A DNA stretch of 64,000 bases from Streptomyces omiyaensis (GTDB taxonomy: Bacteria > Actinomycetota > Actinomycetes > Streptomycetales > Streptomycetaceae). Position 1 is the first letter of the stretch; each line of letters begins with the position of its first letter. Shown here piece by piece: positions 25,639 to 35,025 of this stretch. The stretch spans positions 1-64,000 of the forward strand of contig NZ_BMVV01000030.1 of the NCBI RefSeq assembly GCF_014650895.1, in the 5' to 3' direction. The notes beneath the pieces were generated by a model, which worked only from the letters and a program-made list of their open reading frames with translations, ran no database searches and was not told where the DNA came from. The position numbers and the translations under genes are program-made.

Positions 25639-26586
25639 TCAGGCCGTCTCTTCGACACGACGGCAGGTGAACCGGAGGTTCCCGGCGGGGGTGTAGCGGG
25701 GCTCGACCGACATCAGGGTGTCCTTGCGCGCGGCGACCACGACCGAGCGCATCGCCAGCACCCGCTGGGGGTCGGTGAGGTCGTGCAGCAGCCGGGCCAC
25801 CCGGTGGGGGCGCCGGTCGGCCGTGTGCAGCAGGACGTCCCAGTGCTCGCGGCGGTGGGAGACCGGGTACATCTCGGAGAGCGGCACCTCGGTCTGCCAG
25901 ACGCCGGGCTCGATCTCGGTGAGTTCGCAGGGGATCCGCCGCCCGGAGGCGACGAACTCGCACCACGGCTCCTCGGCCGGCATCCCGACCAGGCGCAGCC
26001 GCACGTCGATGCGGGCGTGCTCGATGTGCACGTCCACCACCTCGGCCCCCGGGCGGGCCGACGCGTGCCGGAGCCGGGCGCTGCCGGTGACGGAGCGCCC
26101 GACGCGGTAGCGGCCGCCGCTGATCGGGGAGGCCTCCATGGGGCGCGTGGTGCCCTTGTAGGTGTGCGGGGCGTCGACCAGGAGGAGCGGGTAGGTGCGG
26201 GTGCGGTGGCCGGTGCGGACGCCGAGCCGCAGCCGGGTCCCGCCGGTCTCCACCGGGACGCCGCCCGTCTCGGCGCCCAGCAGCACGGCGGCGTCGACGA
26301 GCACCCGGCCCGAGCGGTCGGTGTGCACCCGGGCGGGGCTGCGGTGCGGCGAGCGGCCGCCGCCGATCAGCACCTCGGCGGAGTCCGCGGCGCGGGCCCC
26401 GGCGGGCAGCTCGGCGTGCAGGTTCATCGTCTGACCGTCGAGCACGGCGGCGTACAGCACGGTGGCGGAGCGGCGGCCGCGCAGCGGGAGGAAGACCCCG
26501 CGGAGCAGTCGGCTCCACAGCGGCGCGGCGATCCGGAGCCTTGCGGTCCGGCGCACCCTGCCCAGGCGCCTTCGTATCGAGCCCAT
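25639..26586 (-). CDS. Hypothetical protein of the Stealth operon
   Basis: A 315-residue protein with an Arg-rich N-terminus (RRRLGRVRRTARLR) and a body dominated by beta-strand-like alternation, with no membrane segment or clear catalytic motif. It is known to me only as a recurrent companion of Stealth genes in Streptomyces. Its ATG overlaps the stop of the upstream Stealth gene (TGATG), and the GT4-Stealth gene follows 13 bases later, so a role in making or assembling the same glycopolymer is likely. A nucleic acid or anionic polymer contact through the basic N-terminus is possible. Function is otherwise unassigned. Confidence 0.65.
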   Translation of the reverse strand: MGSIRRRLGRVRRTARLRIAAPLWSRLLRGVFLPLRGRRSATVLYAAVLDGQTMNLHAELPAGARAADSAEVLIGGGRSPHRSPARVHTDRSGRVLVDAAVLLGAETGGVPVETGGTRLRLGVRTGHRTRTYPLLLVDAPHTYKGTTRPMEASPISGGRYRVGRSVTGSARLRHASARPGAEVVDVHIEHARIDVRLRLVGMPAEEPWCEFVASGRRIPCELTEIEPGVWQTEVPLSEMYPVSHRREHWDVLLHTADRRPHRVARLLHDLTDPQRVLAMRSVVVAARKDTLMSVEPRYTPAGNLRFTCRRVEETA

Positions 26587-28385
26587 CAGTCGGCACGTCC
26601 TCGTTCGGTCAGTCGGCGGGTGGGGAGCCCCACGGCATCCGTGCGCTCGTAGGGGCTCGGCACCGGGAAGTAGTCGTCGAGGAAGCGCCGCACCATCCGC
26701 TCCTGCGCGTCGCGGTCCTCGGGCACGACGGTGTCGTTGATGCAGAAGGTGTCGAAGTCACGGCGGGCGGAGAGCCGGTCGAGGCGCTGCTGCGCGCCCC
26801 GGTCGCCGATGTCGATGTAGACGTACCGCAGGTCGCCCACGGTGGCGCGGGCCGAGTGGTACGCGAAGTAGTGGTGCAGCGACGAGGCGATGGGCACGTC
26901 CTGGGGCGAGCGGAAGCGCGCGTGCTGGGTGGTCCAGTGGGCGCGCGGGTAGGTGTGCTCGATCTCGTTCAGGATGCTGCGGCGCAGGGCGTGCGGGGTG
27001 TGCTTCATCTTCTGCGAGACGAAGGTGCCGAACTGCTGGGCGATCAGGCCCCGGCTGTTCTTGCCCGCGGCGTTGACCGGCAGGTCGTCGGGGAGGGCCC
27101 GGCCGGTGGGGATGAGCGCCTTGGACATGAAGAACTTGCTCAGTCCGTTGGCGTGGAAGAAGTGCCCGAGGGTGGTCGGCCGGCCGAAGAACACGTCGTC
27201 GTTGAGGTAGAGGAAGTGCTCCGACAGGTCGGGGATGTGGTGGAGCTGGCTCTCGATGGCGTGCGAGTTGAAGGTGGGCAGCGCGGTGGGGTCGGAGAAG
27301 ATCTCGCGGTGGTCGACGACCCGCAGGCCGGGGTGGTCGAGGTCGAGCCAGCCGGGCACCTGCCCGGCCGTCACCAGGAAGACGTTGCGCACCCAGGGCG
27401 CGTACTGGTGGATCGAGCGCAGCGAGTAGCGCAGCTCGTCGCGGCTGGTGAAGCGGGCGTCGTTGGCGGCCTGCTCGTGCAGGGCGGGGCCGCCCTCGTC
27501 CTCGTGGCCGAGGAGGCGGCGGGTGGTCTCCTTGGTGCCGCGCCACACCGGGTCGTCGGCGTCCACCCAGGTGTAGACGACGTCCACGGGGAAGGTGTGG
27601 TCCTCGGGCAGGTGCGCGGTGAACTCGGGCAGGGTGCGGGCCTGCCCGGTGGTGTAGAGGGCGGGCACAGGGCTGAAGAGGGCCTGCGGCGCCTCGACGG
27701 TGCGCGGGGCGGCGTCGGCCTCGGTCACCACCCGGTTGGGGCGGGGGGCGATCAGCTCGCCGTCCCGCTCGTCCCAGAACTCCAGGTCGCAGCCGTGGGC
27801 GGCGCCGAAGACGAGCCGGCCGGTCGGGTCGCAGACGATCCAGGCGATCCGCAGGATCCGCCGGGAGCGCAGCTTGCGCCAGGACGCGGCGGCCTCGCCG
27901 GGGCGGAGGTCGCCGGGACCGGTGCCGACGTAGCCGGGCTCCTGGTCGAAGGCGTACGCGAGGAGGTCCTCGGTCTCCTCGCGGTGCCGCGCGGGGACCG
28001 CGACGGCGGGCAGGCCGTTGGCGGTGCCGCGGACGCAGAAGTACTCGATGCCGGCGTCCTCCAGGAGGCCGACGAGGAGGTGCAGGTTGCGGGCGCGGGC
28101 GGCCCAGGCGGTGATGCCGGGGACCTCCAGGGCGCGCAGGTGGCGGCCGCCGTCCTGGACCACCCGGAGGGTGCCGCGCTCGGTCTCGGCGCCGCCCTTG
28201 CGGCCGCCGATGGCGCGGGCCACGACGGCGGAGCGGGCGGAGTCGACGCCGGCCAGGGTGCGGGCCACGGACTGGCGGACGGGCTGCGGGATGCCGGCCA
28301 CGATGCGGCGGCGGGCCCGGACGGGCACGAGGTTCCGGTAGACGGAAACGAGCGCACTGGACTCGGGGTTGCGAGACGTCGCCAC
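26586..28385 (-). CDS. Stealth family sugar-phosphate transferase
   Basis: A 599-residue protein, first gene of the operon. All four Stealth regions are present: DVVYTWVDADDPVW (CR1), RDELRYSLRSIHQYAPWVRNVFLV and TFNSHAIESQLHHI (CR2), EHFLYLNDDVFFGRP (CR3), and SSLHHYFAYHSAR with the C-terminal region (CR4). About 230 residues precede CR1 and contain a region (about 75-200) resembling the same region in the GT4 fusion, RNLHLLVGLLEDAGIEYFCVRG. It probably transfers a hexose- or HexNAc-1-phosphate to a surface polymer. GTG at 28385 was chosen; no stop blocks an extension to 28598, but that would cross a low-quality, Cys-rich stretch. Confidence 0.83.
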   Translation of the reverse strand: MATSRNPESSALVSVYRNLVPVRARRRIVAGIPQPVRQSVARTLAGVDSARSAVVARAIGGRKGGAETERGTLRVVQDGGRHLRALEVPGITAWAARARNLHLLVGLLEDAGIEYFCVRGTANGLPAVAVPARHREETEDLLAYAFDQEPGYVGTGPGDLRPGEAAASWRKLRSRRILRIAWIVCDPTGRLVFGAAHGCDLEFWDERDGELIAPRPNRVVTEADAAPRTVEAPQALFSPVPALYTTGQARTLPEFTAHLPEDHTFPVDVVYTWVDADDPVWRGTKETTRRLLGHEDEGGPALHEQAANDARFTSRDELRYSLRSIHQYAPWVRNVFLVTAGQVPGWLDLDHPGLRVVDHREIFSDPTALPTFNSHAIESQLHHIPDLSEHFLYLNDDVFFGRPTTLGHFFHANGLSKFFMSKALIPTGRALPDDLPVNAAGKNSRGLIAQQFGTFVSQKMKHTPHALRRSILNEIEHTYPRAHWTTQHARFRSPQDVPIASSLHHYFAYHSARATVGDLRYVYIDIGDRGAQQRLDRLSARRDFDTFCINDTVVPEDRDAQERMVRRFLDDYFPVPSPYERTDAVGLPTRRLTERGRAD

Positions 28386-28745
28386 CGTGTTCAGCCCACC
28401 ATTTCCACACCACACGCATGCGGAGCATGCGCCCGGAACCACGCTTGCCCGGATCTGATTCAGTCCGGGCTCAACGCTGAACTCCGGCCCCCCGAAGTCC
28501 CGGCCCTCGGCGGGACCGGTCGAGCACCTCCCCCGATCGCAAGACTGCGCAGAGGATGCTCGCACCGGATCTTCACACCCGATCCATGCCCCAGACAACT
28601 TATCGAAGGCTTATCGGACCAGCCGTTATCCAGCTGAGATGTGAACGCGCCTCCGATGTCGGGTAGGTCACTCCGAATGCCCGGGAAGGTCTCCGGGAGT
28701 CCCGGAACCGTCACCCCCTGTCGCACACCCGTCCGACCGTCTGCC

Positions 28746-28751
28746 TATACT
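28746..28751 (+). promoter_or_regulatory. Consensus -10 TATACT of the LCP gene, in a 462-base divergent region
   Basis: TATACT lies about 97 bases before the LCP start; no good -35 is visible. The region 28386-28847 also contains an AT-richer stretch with repeated TTATC (28600-28632), probably the divergent promoter area of the Stealth operon. No gene is seen in it. Confidence 0.45.
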
Positions 28752-28847
28752 CCACGCTCAACCCGCGCGCCGCCGTGCCCGCGTACCGGAGGCGCGGGCG
28801 TCACCGAGCGCCCCGAACGGTCACCAGGATTCGAGGAACCGCACACG

Positions 28848-29927
28848 ATGAGCCAGGACACCCGCACGCCCGAGGCCGTCGGCGGACGCCGTGGCACCGG
28901 CTCCCGCCCGCGCAAGAAGCGCAGGACCGGCAGGATCGTCCTGCTGACGCTCCTCGCCCTGCTGCTGGCCGCCGGCGGCGCCCTGTACTGGACCTACAGC
29001 AGCATCGACGGCAACATCAAGGGCGTCGACATCACCAAGGCGCTCGGCGACGACCGCCCCGAGAAGCTGCCCACCAGCGGCCAGAACCTCCTGGTCCTCG
29101 GCTCGGACTCGCGCGCCGGCGACAACGGCGACCTGGTCGGCGGCTCGGTCGGCGGCGGCCGCTCCGACACCACGCTCGTGGTCCACATACCCGAGGGCCG
29201 CACCGAGGCCGTCGCCGTCAGCATCCCGCGCGACACCCTGGTCACCCGCCCCGAGTGCACCCGCGGCGACGGCACCGCCGCACCCTCCGCCAAGCGCGTC
29301 ATGTTCAACTCCGTGTACGCGCAGTACGGCCCCGCCTGCGTGGTCAAGACCGTGGAGTCGATGTCCGGCGTCCGCCTCGACCACTTCCTGGAGATCGACT
29401 TCGCCGGCTTCAAGGACCTCGTCGACACCATCGGCGGCGTCACGGTCGACGTGAAGCAGCCGATCGACGACAAGCAGAGCGGCCTCCAGCTCGCGGCCGG
29501 CCCGCAGAAGCTCGACGGCACCCAGTCGCTCGCCTTCGTCCGCACCCGCCACGGCGTCGGCGACGGCTCCGACCTCGGCCGCATCTCCCTCCAGCAGCAG
29601 TTCCTCACCTCGCTGCTCACCGAGGTGAAGAAGCAGGACCTGCTGAGCAGCCCCACCAAGACGTACAAGATCGCCGACTCGGCGACCAAGGCGCTCACCA
29701 CCGACTCCGAGCTCGCCTCCCTCACCGCGCTCAGCGAGTTCGGCCGCAGCCTCAACGGCGTCGACCCGCAGAACATGGAGACGATCATGCTGCCGGTCGC
29801 CTACGACAAGATCGACCCCAACCGCGTCGTCGCCCACGAGCCCAACGCCTCCCAGCTGTGGAAGGCCGTCCGGGAGGACGCCGAGATCCCGGCCTCCGCC
29901 AAGAAGTCCCCCGCCACGGGCGGCTGA
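28848..29927 (+). CDS. LytR-CpsA-Psr (LCP) family wall-polymer ligase
   Basis: A 359-residue protein: a short basic cytoplasmic N-terminus, one membrane segment (about residues 29-48, IVLLTLLALLLAAGGALYW), then an extracellular LCP domain. Key motifs are LLVLGSDSRAG, RSDTTLVVHI, AVSIPRDTLV and FVRTRHGVGDGSDLGRISLQQQF, with the Arg and Asp residues that bind the pyrophosphate of the lipid carrier. LCP proteins attach teichoic acids, capsule or arabinogalactan to peptidoglycan. Divergent from the Stealth operon, it is well placed to attach that operon's product to the wall (inference). A GAGGAA lies about ten bases before the ATG. Confidence 0.92.
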   Translation: MSQDTRTPEAVGGRRGTGSRPRKKRRTGRIVLLTLLALLLAAGGALYWTYSSIDGNIKGVDITKALGDDRPEKLPTSGQNLLVLGSDSRAGDNGDLVGGSVGGGRSDTTLVVHIPEGRTEAVAVSIPRDTLVTRPECTRGDGTAAPSAKRVMFNSVYAQYGPACVVKTVESMSGVRLDHFLEIDFAGFKDLVDTIGGVTVDVKQPIDDKQSGLQLAAGPQKLDGTQSLAFVRTRHGVGDGSDLGRISLQQQFLTSLLTEVKKQDLLSSPTKTYKIADSATKALTTDSELASLTALSEFGRSLNGVDPQNMETIMLPVAYDKIDPNRVVAHEPNASQLWKAVREDAEIPASAKKSPATGG

Positions 29928-29950
29928 CGGACCCTCCGCCCCGTACGACA

Positions 29951-29991
29951 CCGGTGCCCCGGCCCCTCACCACGAGGGACCGGGGCACCGG
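29951..29991. terminator. Bidirectional stem-loop after LCP gene
   Basis: CCGGTGCCCCGG (29951-29962) pairs with 29980-29991, extended by CCCTC/GAGGG around a 5-base loop. Confidence 0.88.
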
Positions 29992-30013
29992 CGCGTGCGG
30001 GCGCGTACGCCGC

Positions 30014-31099
30014 TCAGAGGCGCGTCCAGGGCTCCAGGGCCAGCCCCGGCTCCGTCCCCTGCCGGGTGACGATCACGCCGCCGTCGGCCGCCAGCGCGGC
30101 CACCGCGGCCGCGCCGCCGGCGTCGGCCGTCAGGGCCGGCGGACCGAGCACCGGCGGGCCGGACGGGGTCCAGTACAGACCGGTGTCCTCGCGCTCCGTC
30201 AGGTACGCGGCCAGCGCCGCGCCGCCCTGGTCGTCGCACTGGGCCAGCAGCGTGCAGTCGTAGCCGTCGATCAGGCACCGCCCCGCGGTCAGCGGGCCGC
30301 CGCCGACCGCGGCGGCGAACGGCGTGGGCGCGAGGCCGCGCCCCGGCGACCAAGCGCAGATCCGCCCGGAGCCGTCCGTGTAGTAGGCCGTGACGTGTCC
30401 GGAGGCGCCGGTCACCGCGGCGAGGGTGCCCGGCACGACCGGGGTCGGCACCAGCGGCTCCACGACCGGGCGGGCGCCCGGCTCGTGCTGCACGTACCGC
30501 ACCAGGCCGCGGTCGCTGGAGGTGTACAGCTCGACCAGGCCGGCGCCGTTCACCGCGGCCACCGGGTTCTGGTCGGTGCGGCCGCCCTTCAGGTCCCACC
30601 ACGGGTGCCAGCCGCCGGCGTCCTTCTGGACGCGGGCGCTGACGCCGCCGCCGCGGTTGCGGACGAAGACGTGGGCGCGGCCCTGGGCGTCCACGGCGAG
30701 GGCCGGGTTGCCGAACCACTCCGCCCGCCCGTTGGAGCCGCCGATGGACTTCCACTCCACGTTGGGCCGGCCGGTCTGGAACTGGACGCTGTGCACCAGC
30801 TCGACGTGCCGCTCCCCCGCCTCCCCGGTGGTGCCGGTGGGCCGGAAGCCGATCAGGTGCACGTACCGGTCGGGTCCCTGCGCCGCCGCGAGGAAGGGCA
30901 GCAGCCCGCCGCCGCCGATCTTGTCCGGGCCGGTGAACCGGCGGCCGGGGCCCTCGGTCCAGCGGAGCACCTCGCCGTCCCGGGGGACGTACACGCTGAA
31001 ACGGCCCTCGGCGCCCCGGGTCAGCCAGCCGCCGTGCATCTTCGGGGCGCGCGGGGAGCCGTGGGTGGGGTCGGCGGGGGCCTGGGGTCGGTTCACCAT
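30014..31099 (-). CDS. Propeller-like (PLL/lectin-type) hypothetical protein
   Basis: A 361-residue protein without a signal peptide or membrane segment. It has repeated blocks of 45-50 residues with strand patterns ending in small motifs such as NPALAVDAQGRAHVFVRN, NPVAAVNGAGLVELYTSS, TLAAVTGASGHVTAYYTD and PALTADAGGAAAVAALAADG, which look like propeller blades as in PLL-type lectins. It might bind sugars, possibly linked to the neighbouring surface-polymer genes, but this is guesswork. The stop faces the LCP terminator, and the amino acid permease gene lies upstream on the same strand after a 94-base gap. Confidence 0.6.
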   Translation of the reverse strand: MVNRPQAPADPTHGSPRAPKMHGGWLTRGAEGRFSVYVPRDGEVLRWTEGPGRRFTGPDKIGGGGLLPFLAAAQGPDRYVHLIGFRPTGTTGEAGERHVELVHSVQFQTGRPNVEWKSIGGSNGRAEWFGNPALAVDAQGRAHVFVRNRGGGVSARVQKDAGGWHPWWDLKGGRTDQNPVAAVNGAGLVELYTSSDRGLVRYVQHEPGARPVVEPLVPTPVVPGTLAAVTGASGHVTAYYTDGSGRICAWSPGRGLAPTPFAAAVGGGPLTAGRCLIDGYDCTLLAQCDDQGGAALAAYLTEREDTGLYWTPSGPPVLGPPALTADAGGAAAVAALAADGGVIVTRQGTEPGLALEPWTRL

Positions 31100-31193
31100 G
31101 CGAGGATCCAGCGCTCCGGGTCGAGTGGGGGACGGTTCGCACCGACTTTATCCGCCCGGCCCGGCCGCCTTCCGCGCGCCCGCTGGTTCCCGG

Positions 31194-32711
31194 TCAGGAA
31201 CGGAGGCTCCGGCCCTCCTTGCCCAACCGGCTGTGGTTGCGCCCGTACAGGAAGTACACGATGACGCCGAGCGCCATCCAGACCGCGAAGCGGAACCAGG
31301 TCTCGCCCGGCAGGTTGAGCATCAGCCACAGCGAGGCCGCGATGGAGATGATCGGCAGCGCCGGCACCCACGGGGTCCGGAAGGCGCGGTGCAGGTCGGG
31401 GCGGGTGCGGCGGAGCACGATGACACCGGCGGCGACCATCACGAAGGCGAAGAGGGTGCCGATGTTCACCAGCGTCGCCAGCTCGTTGATGCTGGTGAAG
31501 CCGGCGACGATCGCGATGATCACGCCGAGCAGGATGGTCGGCCGGTACGGGGTCTTGTACTTGGGGTGCGTGACCGAGAAGAAGCGGGGCAGCAGGCCGT
31601 CCCGGCTCATCGCGAAGAAGACGCGGGTCTGGCCCAGCAGCAGGATGAGGCAGACCGTGGTGAGGCCGACGGCCGCGCCGAAGCTGATCACGCCCGCGTA
31701 GAAGGGGTGCCCGGCGGCCTTGAAGGCGTCGGCGAGCGGGGCGCTGACCGACAGCTCGGTGTAGTGCTGCATGCCGGTCACGACGAGGGCGACCGCCACG
31801 TACAGCACCGTGCAGATGAGCAGCGAGCCGAGGATGCCGCGGGGCATGTCCCGCTGCGGCAGCTTGGTCTCCTCGGCGGCGGTGGCCACCACGTCGAAGC
31901 CGATGAAGGCGAAGAAGACGATGGAGGCGGCGGTGAAGATGCCCATGACGCCGAAGTTGGTGGGCTCGTACCCGAAGAGGATCTGGACGAGCGGCGCGGT
32001 CCAGTTGTCACCGCCGCCCTCCGGGGTGACGGCCGGCGGGATGAACGGGTCGTAGTTGTCGCCGACGATGAAGAACAGGCCGGCGACGATCACGATCATG
32101 ACGACGGTGACCTTGATCGCCACCACCAGGGCGGTGATCCGGGCGGAGAGCTTCATGCCCAGGACGAGGATCACGGTCAGCACCAGGACCAGCAGGAACG
32201 CCAGGATGTCGAAGGTGCCGCCCGGTGCGTCCGGCCCTTCCAGGGAGGCCGGCAGGTGCCAGCCGATGTTGTCCATCAGCGAGCGCACGTACCCGGACCA
32301 GCCGACCGCCACCACCGCCGTGCCCAGCGCGAACTCGAGCACCAGGTCCCAGCCGATGATCCAGGCCGGAAGCTCCCCGATGGAGGCGTAGGCGAAGGTG
32401 TACGCCGATCCGGCGACCGGCACCGTCGAGGCGAACTCGGCATAGCAGAGGGCGGCCAGGGCGCAGACGATGCCGGCCGCGACGAAGGCCAGCGCCGTGG
32501 CCGGGCCCGCGTTCTCCTTGGCGACCTTGCCGGTCAGGACGAAGATGCCGGTGCCGATGATCACACCGACGCCGAAGACCGTGAGGTCCCAGGCCGAGAG
32601 GGACTTCCGGAGCGCGTGCTCCGGCTCCTCGGTGTCCCGGATCGACTGCTCGACCGATTTGGTCCGGAACATTCCGGTGTTGGCCCGTGGGGGGCGCTGG
32701 TCCGTGCTCAC
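31194..32711 (-). CDS. APC family amino acid permease (cationic amino acid transporter type)
   Basis: A 505-residue protein with about 12-14 membrane segments. The start of TM1, VFGVGVIIGTGIFVLTG, is the APC unwound substrate-binding segment; YAEFASTVPVAGSAYTFAYASIGELPAWIIGWDL is in TM3 and IGFDVVATAAEETKLPQRDMPRGI in the TM6-7 loop, both typical of CAT/YfnA proteins (positions about 90-123 and 270-295). It imports amino acids with protons. GGAGGT is six bases before the GTG, an excellent site. Substrate is not decidable from sequence. It is the only gene between the propeller gene and dxs on this strand. Confidence 0.87.
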   Translation of the reverse strand: MSTDQRPPRANTGMFRTKSVEQSIRDTEEPEHALRKSLSAWDLTVFGVGVIIGTGIFVLTGKVAKENAGPATALAFVAAGIVCALAALCYAEFASTVPVAGSAYTFAYASIGELPAWIIGWDLVLEFALGTAVVAVGWSGYVRSLMDNIGWHLPASLEGPDAPGGTFDILAFLLVLVLTVILVLGMKLSARITALVVAIKVTVVMIVIVAGLFFIVGDNYDPFIPPAVTPEGGGDNWTAPLVQILFGYEPTNFGVMGIFTAASIVFFAFIGFDVVATAAEETKLPQRDMPRGILGSLLICTVLYVAVALVVTGMQHYTELSVSAPLADAFKAAGHPFYAGVISFGAAVGLTTVCLILLLGQTRVFFAMSRDGLLPRFFSVTHPKYKTPYRPTILLGVIIAIVAGFTSINELATLVNIGTLFAFVMVAAGVIVLRRTRPDLHRAFRTPWVPALPIISIAASLWLMLNLPGETWFRFAVWMALGVIVYFLYGRNHSRLGKEGRSLRS

Positions 32712-32810
32712 CGTCGTACCTCCGCGTCGTCCGTGACGTCGGGTCTCGGGCCCCCGGCACACGGGGGTCGAGGGGACGCTGCCCGCGCTGAAGCCAGAAT
32801 GCACGCGAAA

Positions 32811-32848
32811 GGGCCGGTCGGCACCCGGGAGGGTGAGCCGACCGGCCC
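32811..32848 (-). terminator. Stem-loop after dxs
   Basis: GGGCCGGTCGGC and its exact complement (32837-32848), 14-base loop, 38 bases past the dxs stop. Confidence 0.82.
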
Positions 32849-32886
32849 AACGGTGACGCGGTGTGACCGCTCCGCCGGGGCGGAGG

Positions 32887-34806
32887 TCAGTCGCGGGCGG
32901 GCTCCACGGCCTCGCGGGCCGCCTCGTACCGGCCGTCCAGACGCGAGACCAGTCCGGTGACCTGGCGCGCGATGTCCGGGGCGGTCAGTCCGATCTCGGC
33001 CAGGACCTCGGCGCGGGAGGCGTGGTCGAGGAAGACCGGCGGGATGCCGAAGTCACGCAGGGGCACGTCGACGCCGGCGTCGCGGAGCGCCTGGGCGACG
33101 GCCGAGCCGACGCCGCCGACCCGGCTGTTGTCCTCGACGGTGACGACGACCCGGTGGTCCGCGGCGAGCGGCGCGAGGGCCTCGTCGACCGGCTTGACCC
33201 AGCGGGGGTCGACCACCGTGGTGGAGATGCCCTGCCGGTCGAGGAGGTCGGCGATCTCCAGGCACATCGGGGCGAGCGCGCCGACCGAGACCAGGAGGAC
33301 GTCCGGCCGGTCCGTGCCGGCCTCGCGGAGCACGTCCATGGAGCCGACCCGGCCCACGGCGGGGACGGCGGGGCCGACCGCGCCCTTGGAGAAGCGCACC
33401 ACGGTGGGGGCGTCGGTGACCTCGACGGCCTCGCGGAGCTGGGCGCGGACCTGGTCGGCGTCGCGCGGGGCGGCGAGCCGCAGGCCGGGCACGACCTGGA
33501 GGATCGACATGTCCCACATGCCGTTGTGCGAGGCGCCGTCCGTGCCGGTGACGCCGGCCCGGTCGAGGACGAAGGTGACGCCGCACTTGTGCAGGGCCAC
33601 GTCCATCAGGACCTGGTCGAAGGCGCGGTTGAGGAAGGTCGCGTAGACCGCGAAGACCGGGTGCAGGCCGCCGGTGGCGAGGCCGGCCGCGGAGACGGCG
33701 GCGTGCTGCTCGGCGATGCCGACGTCGAAGACCCGCTCCGGGAACTCCTTGGCGAAGCGGTCCAGGCCGACCGGCTGGAGCATGGCGGCGGTGATCGCCA
33801 CGATGTCCTCGCGCTCCTTGCCGAGCGCGACCATCTCCTCGCCGAAGACGCTGGTCCAGTCGGCGCCGGAGGTGGCGATGGGGAGGCCGGTGTCCGGGTG
33901 GATCTTGCCGACGGCGTGGAAGCGGTCGGCCTCGTCCTGGAGGGCGGGCTGGTAGCCGCGCCCCTTCTCGGTGAGGCAGTGGACGATCACCGGGCCGCCG
34001 AAGCGCTTGGCGCGGGTGAGGGCGGACTCCAGGGCCTCGATGTCGTGCCCGTCGATGGGGCCGACGTACTTCAGGCCCAGGTCCTCGAACATGCCCTGGG
34101 GGGCGATGAAGTCCTTGAGGCCCTTCTTGGCGCCGTGCAGAGTCTCGTAGAGCGGCTTCCCGACGACCGGGGTGCGCTCCAGGATGTCCTTGCCGCGGGC
34201 CAGGAAGCGCTCGTAGCCGTCCGTGGTGCGCAGGGTGGCCAGGTGGTTGGCGAGGCCGCCGATGGTGGGCGCGTAGGAGCGCTCGTTGTCGTTGACGACG
34301 ATGACGAGCGGGCGGTCCTTGGCGGCCGCGATGTTGTTGAGCGCCTCCCAGGCCATGCCGCCGGTGAGGGCGCCGTCGCCGATGACGGCCACGACGTGGT
34401 CGTCCTTCCTCAGGACCTGGTTCGCCTTGGCGAGGCCGTCGGCCCAGCCGAGGACGGTCGAGGCGTGCGAGTTCTCGATCACGTCGTGCTCGGACTCGGC
34501 CTGCGAGGGGTAGCCGGAGAGGCCGCCCTTCATCTTCAGCTTCGAGAAGTCCTGGCGGCCGGTGAGCAGCTTGTGCACGTAGCTCTGGTGACCGGTGTCC
34601 CAGAGGACCTTGTCCTTCGGGGAGTCGAAGACGCGGTGCAGGGCGATGGTCAGTTCGACCACGCCGAGGTTGGGGCCGAGGTGGCCGCCGGTCTTGGAGA
34701 CGGCGTCGACGAGGAAGGTCCGGACCTCCGCGGCCAGCTGGTCCAGCTGTTCCGGGGAGAGCCGGTCCAGGTCGCGCGGTGTCCTGATACGGGTCAGCAG
34801 GGCCAC
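32887..34806 (-). CDS. dxs: 1-deoxy-D-xylulose-5-phosphate synthase
   Basis: A 639-residue thiamine diphosphate enzyme that condenses pyruvate and glyceraldehyde-3-phosphate, the first step of the MEP isoprenoid pathway. The ThDP site is VIGDGALTGGMAWEALN with the late Asn in VIVVNDNERSYAP. The transketolase pyrimidine domain has DVGIAEQHAAVSAAGLA (catalytic Glu) and FVLDRAGVTGTDGASHNG. The C-terminal domain is complete. AGGAGG precedes the GTG by five bases. Its neighbour is the xyl transport operon, but there is no sign of co-transcription: a terminator lies between them. Confidence 0.97.
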   Translation of the reverse strand: MALLTRIRTPRDLDRLSPEQLDQLAAEVRTFLVDAVSKTGGHLGPNLGVVELTIALHRVFDSPKDKVLWDTGHQSYVHKLLTGRQDFSKLKMKGGLSGYPSQAESEHDVIENSHASTVLGWADGLAKANQVLRKDDHVVAVIGDGALTGGMAWEALNNIAAAKDRPLVIVVNDNERSYAPTIGGLANHLATLRTTDGYERFLARGKDILERTPVVGKPLYETLHGAKKGLKDFIAPQGMFEDLGLKYVGPIDGHDIEALESALTRAKRFGGPVIVHCLTEKGRGYQPALQDEADRFHAVGKIHPDTGLPIATSGADWTSVFGEEMVALGKEREDIVAITAAMLQPVGLDRFAKEFPERVFDVGIAEQHAAVSAAGLATGGLHPVFAVYATFLNRAFDQVLMDVALHKCGVTFVLDRAGVTGTDGASHNGMWDMSILQVVPGLRLAAPRDADQVRAQLREAVEVTDAPTVVRFSKGAVGPAVPAVGRVGSMDVLREAGTDRPDVLLVSVGALAPMCLEIADLLDRQGISTTVVDPRWVKPVDEALAPLAADHRVVVTVEDNSRVGGVGSAVAQALRDAGVDVPLRDFGIPPVFLDHASRAEVLAEIGLTAPDIARQVTGLVSRLDGRYEAAREAVEPARD

Positions 34807-34942
34807 CCGTGCCTCCTTGCGTTCTGAGCTGGTCGAGCTTGCCGATTTTGCCGAGTCTAATGTTCCGTCTTGGATCGTGGGCATCGGGCCAGGCGGAGCG
34901 GCATCACCCGCACGGGGGATGTACTGGTCCGGACGCGACGGT

Positions 34943-34970
34943 GCCCGGCACCGGTTCACCGGTGCCGGGC
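34943..34970 (-). terminator. Stem-loop after xylH
   Basis: Twelve-bp perfect arms GCCCGGCACCGG/CCGGTGCCGGGC around TTCA, 56 bases past the xylH stop. Confidence 0.85.
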
Positions 34971-35025
34971 GCATGTGGCGCGTCTTACCCCAGGGCCGTC
35001 GCGCGCGTCGCGCGCGGCCCTCCTG

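Noticed and set aside
28386..28598. N-terminal extension of the first Stealth gene
   Set aside because: The added sequence is Cys-rich with mixed third positions and no similarity to Stealth starts; it occupies the divergent promoter region.
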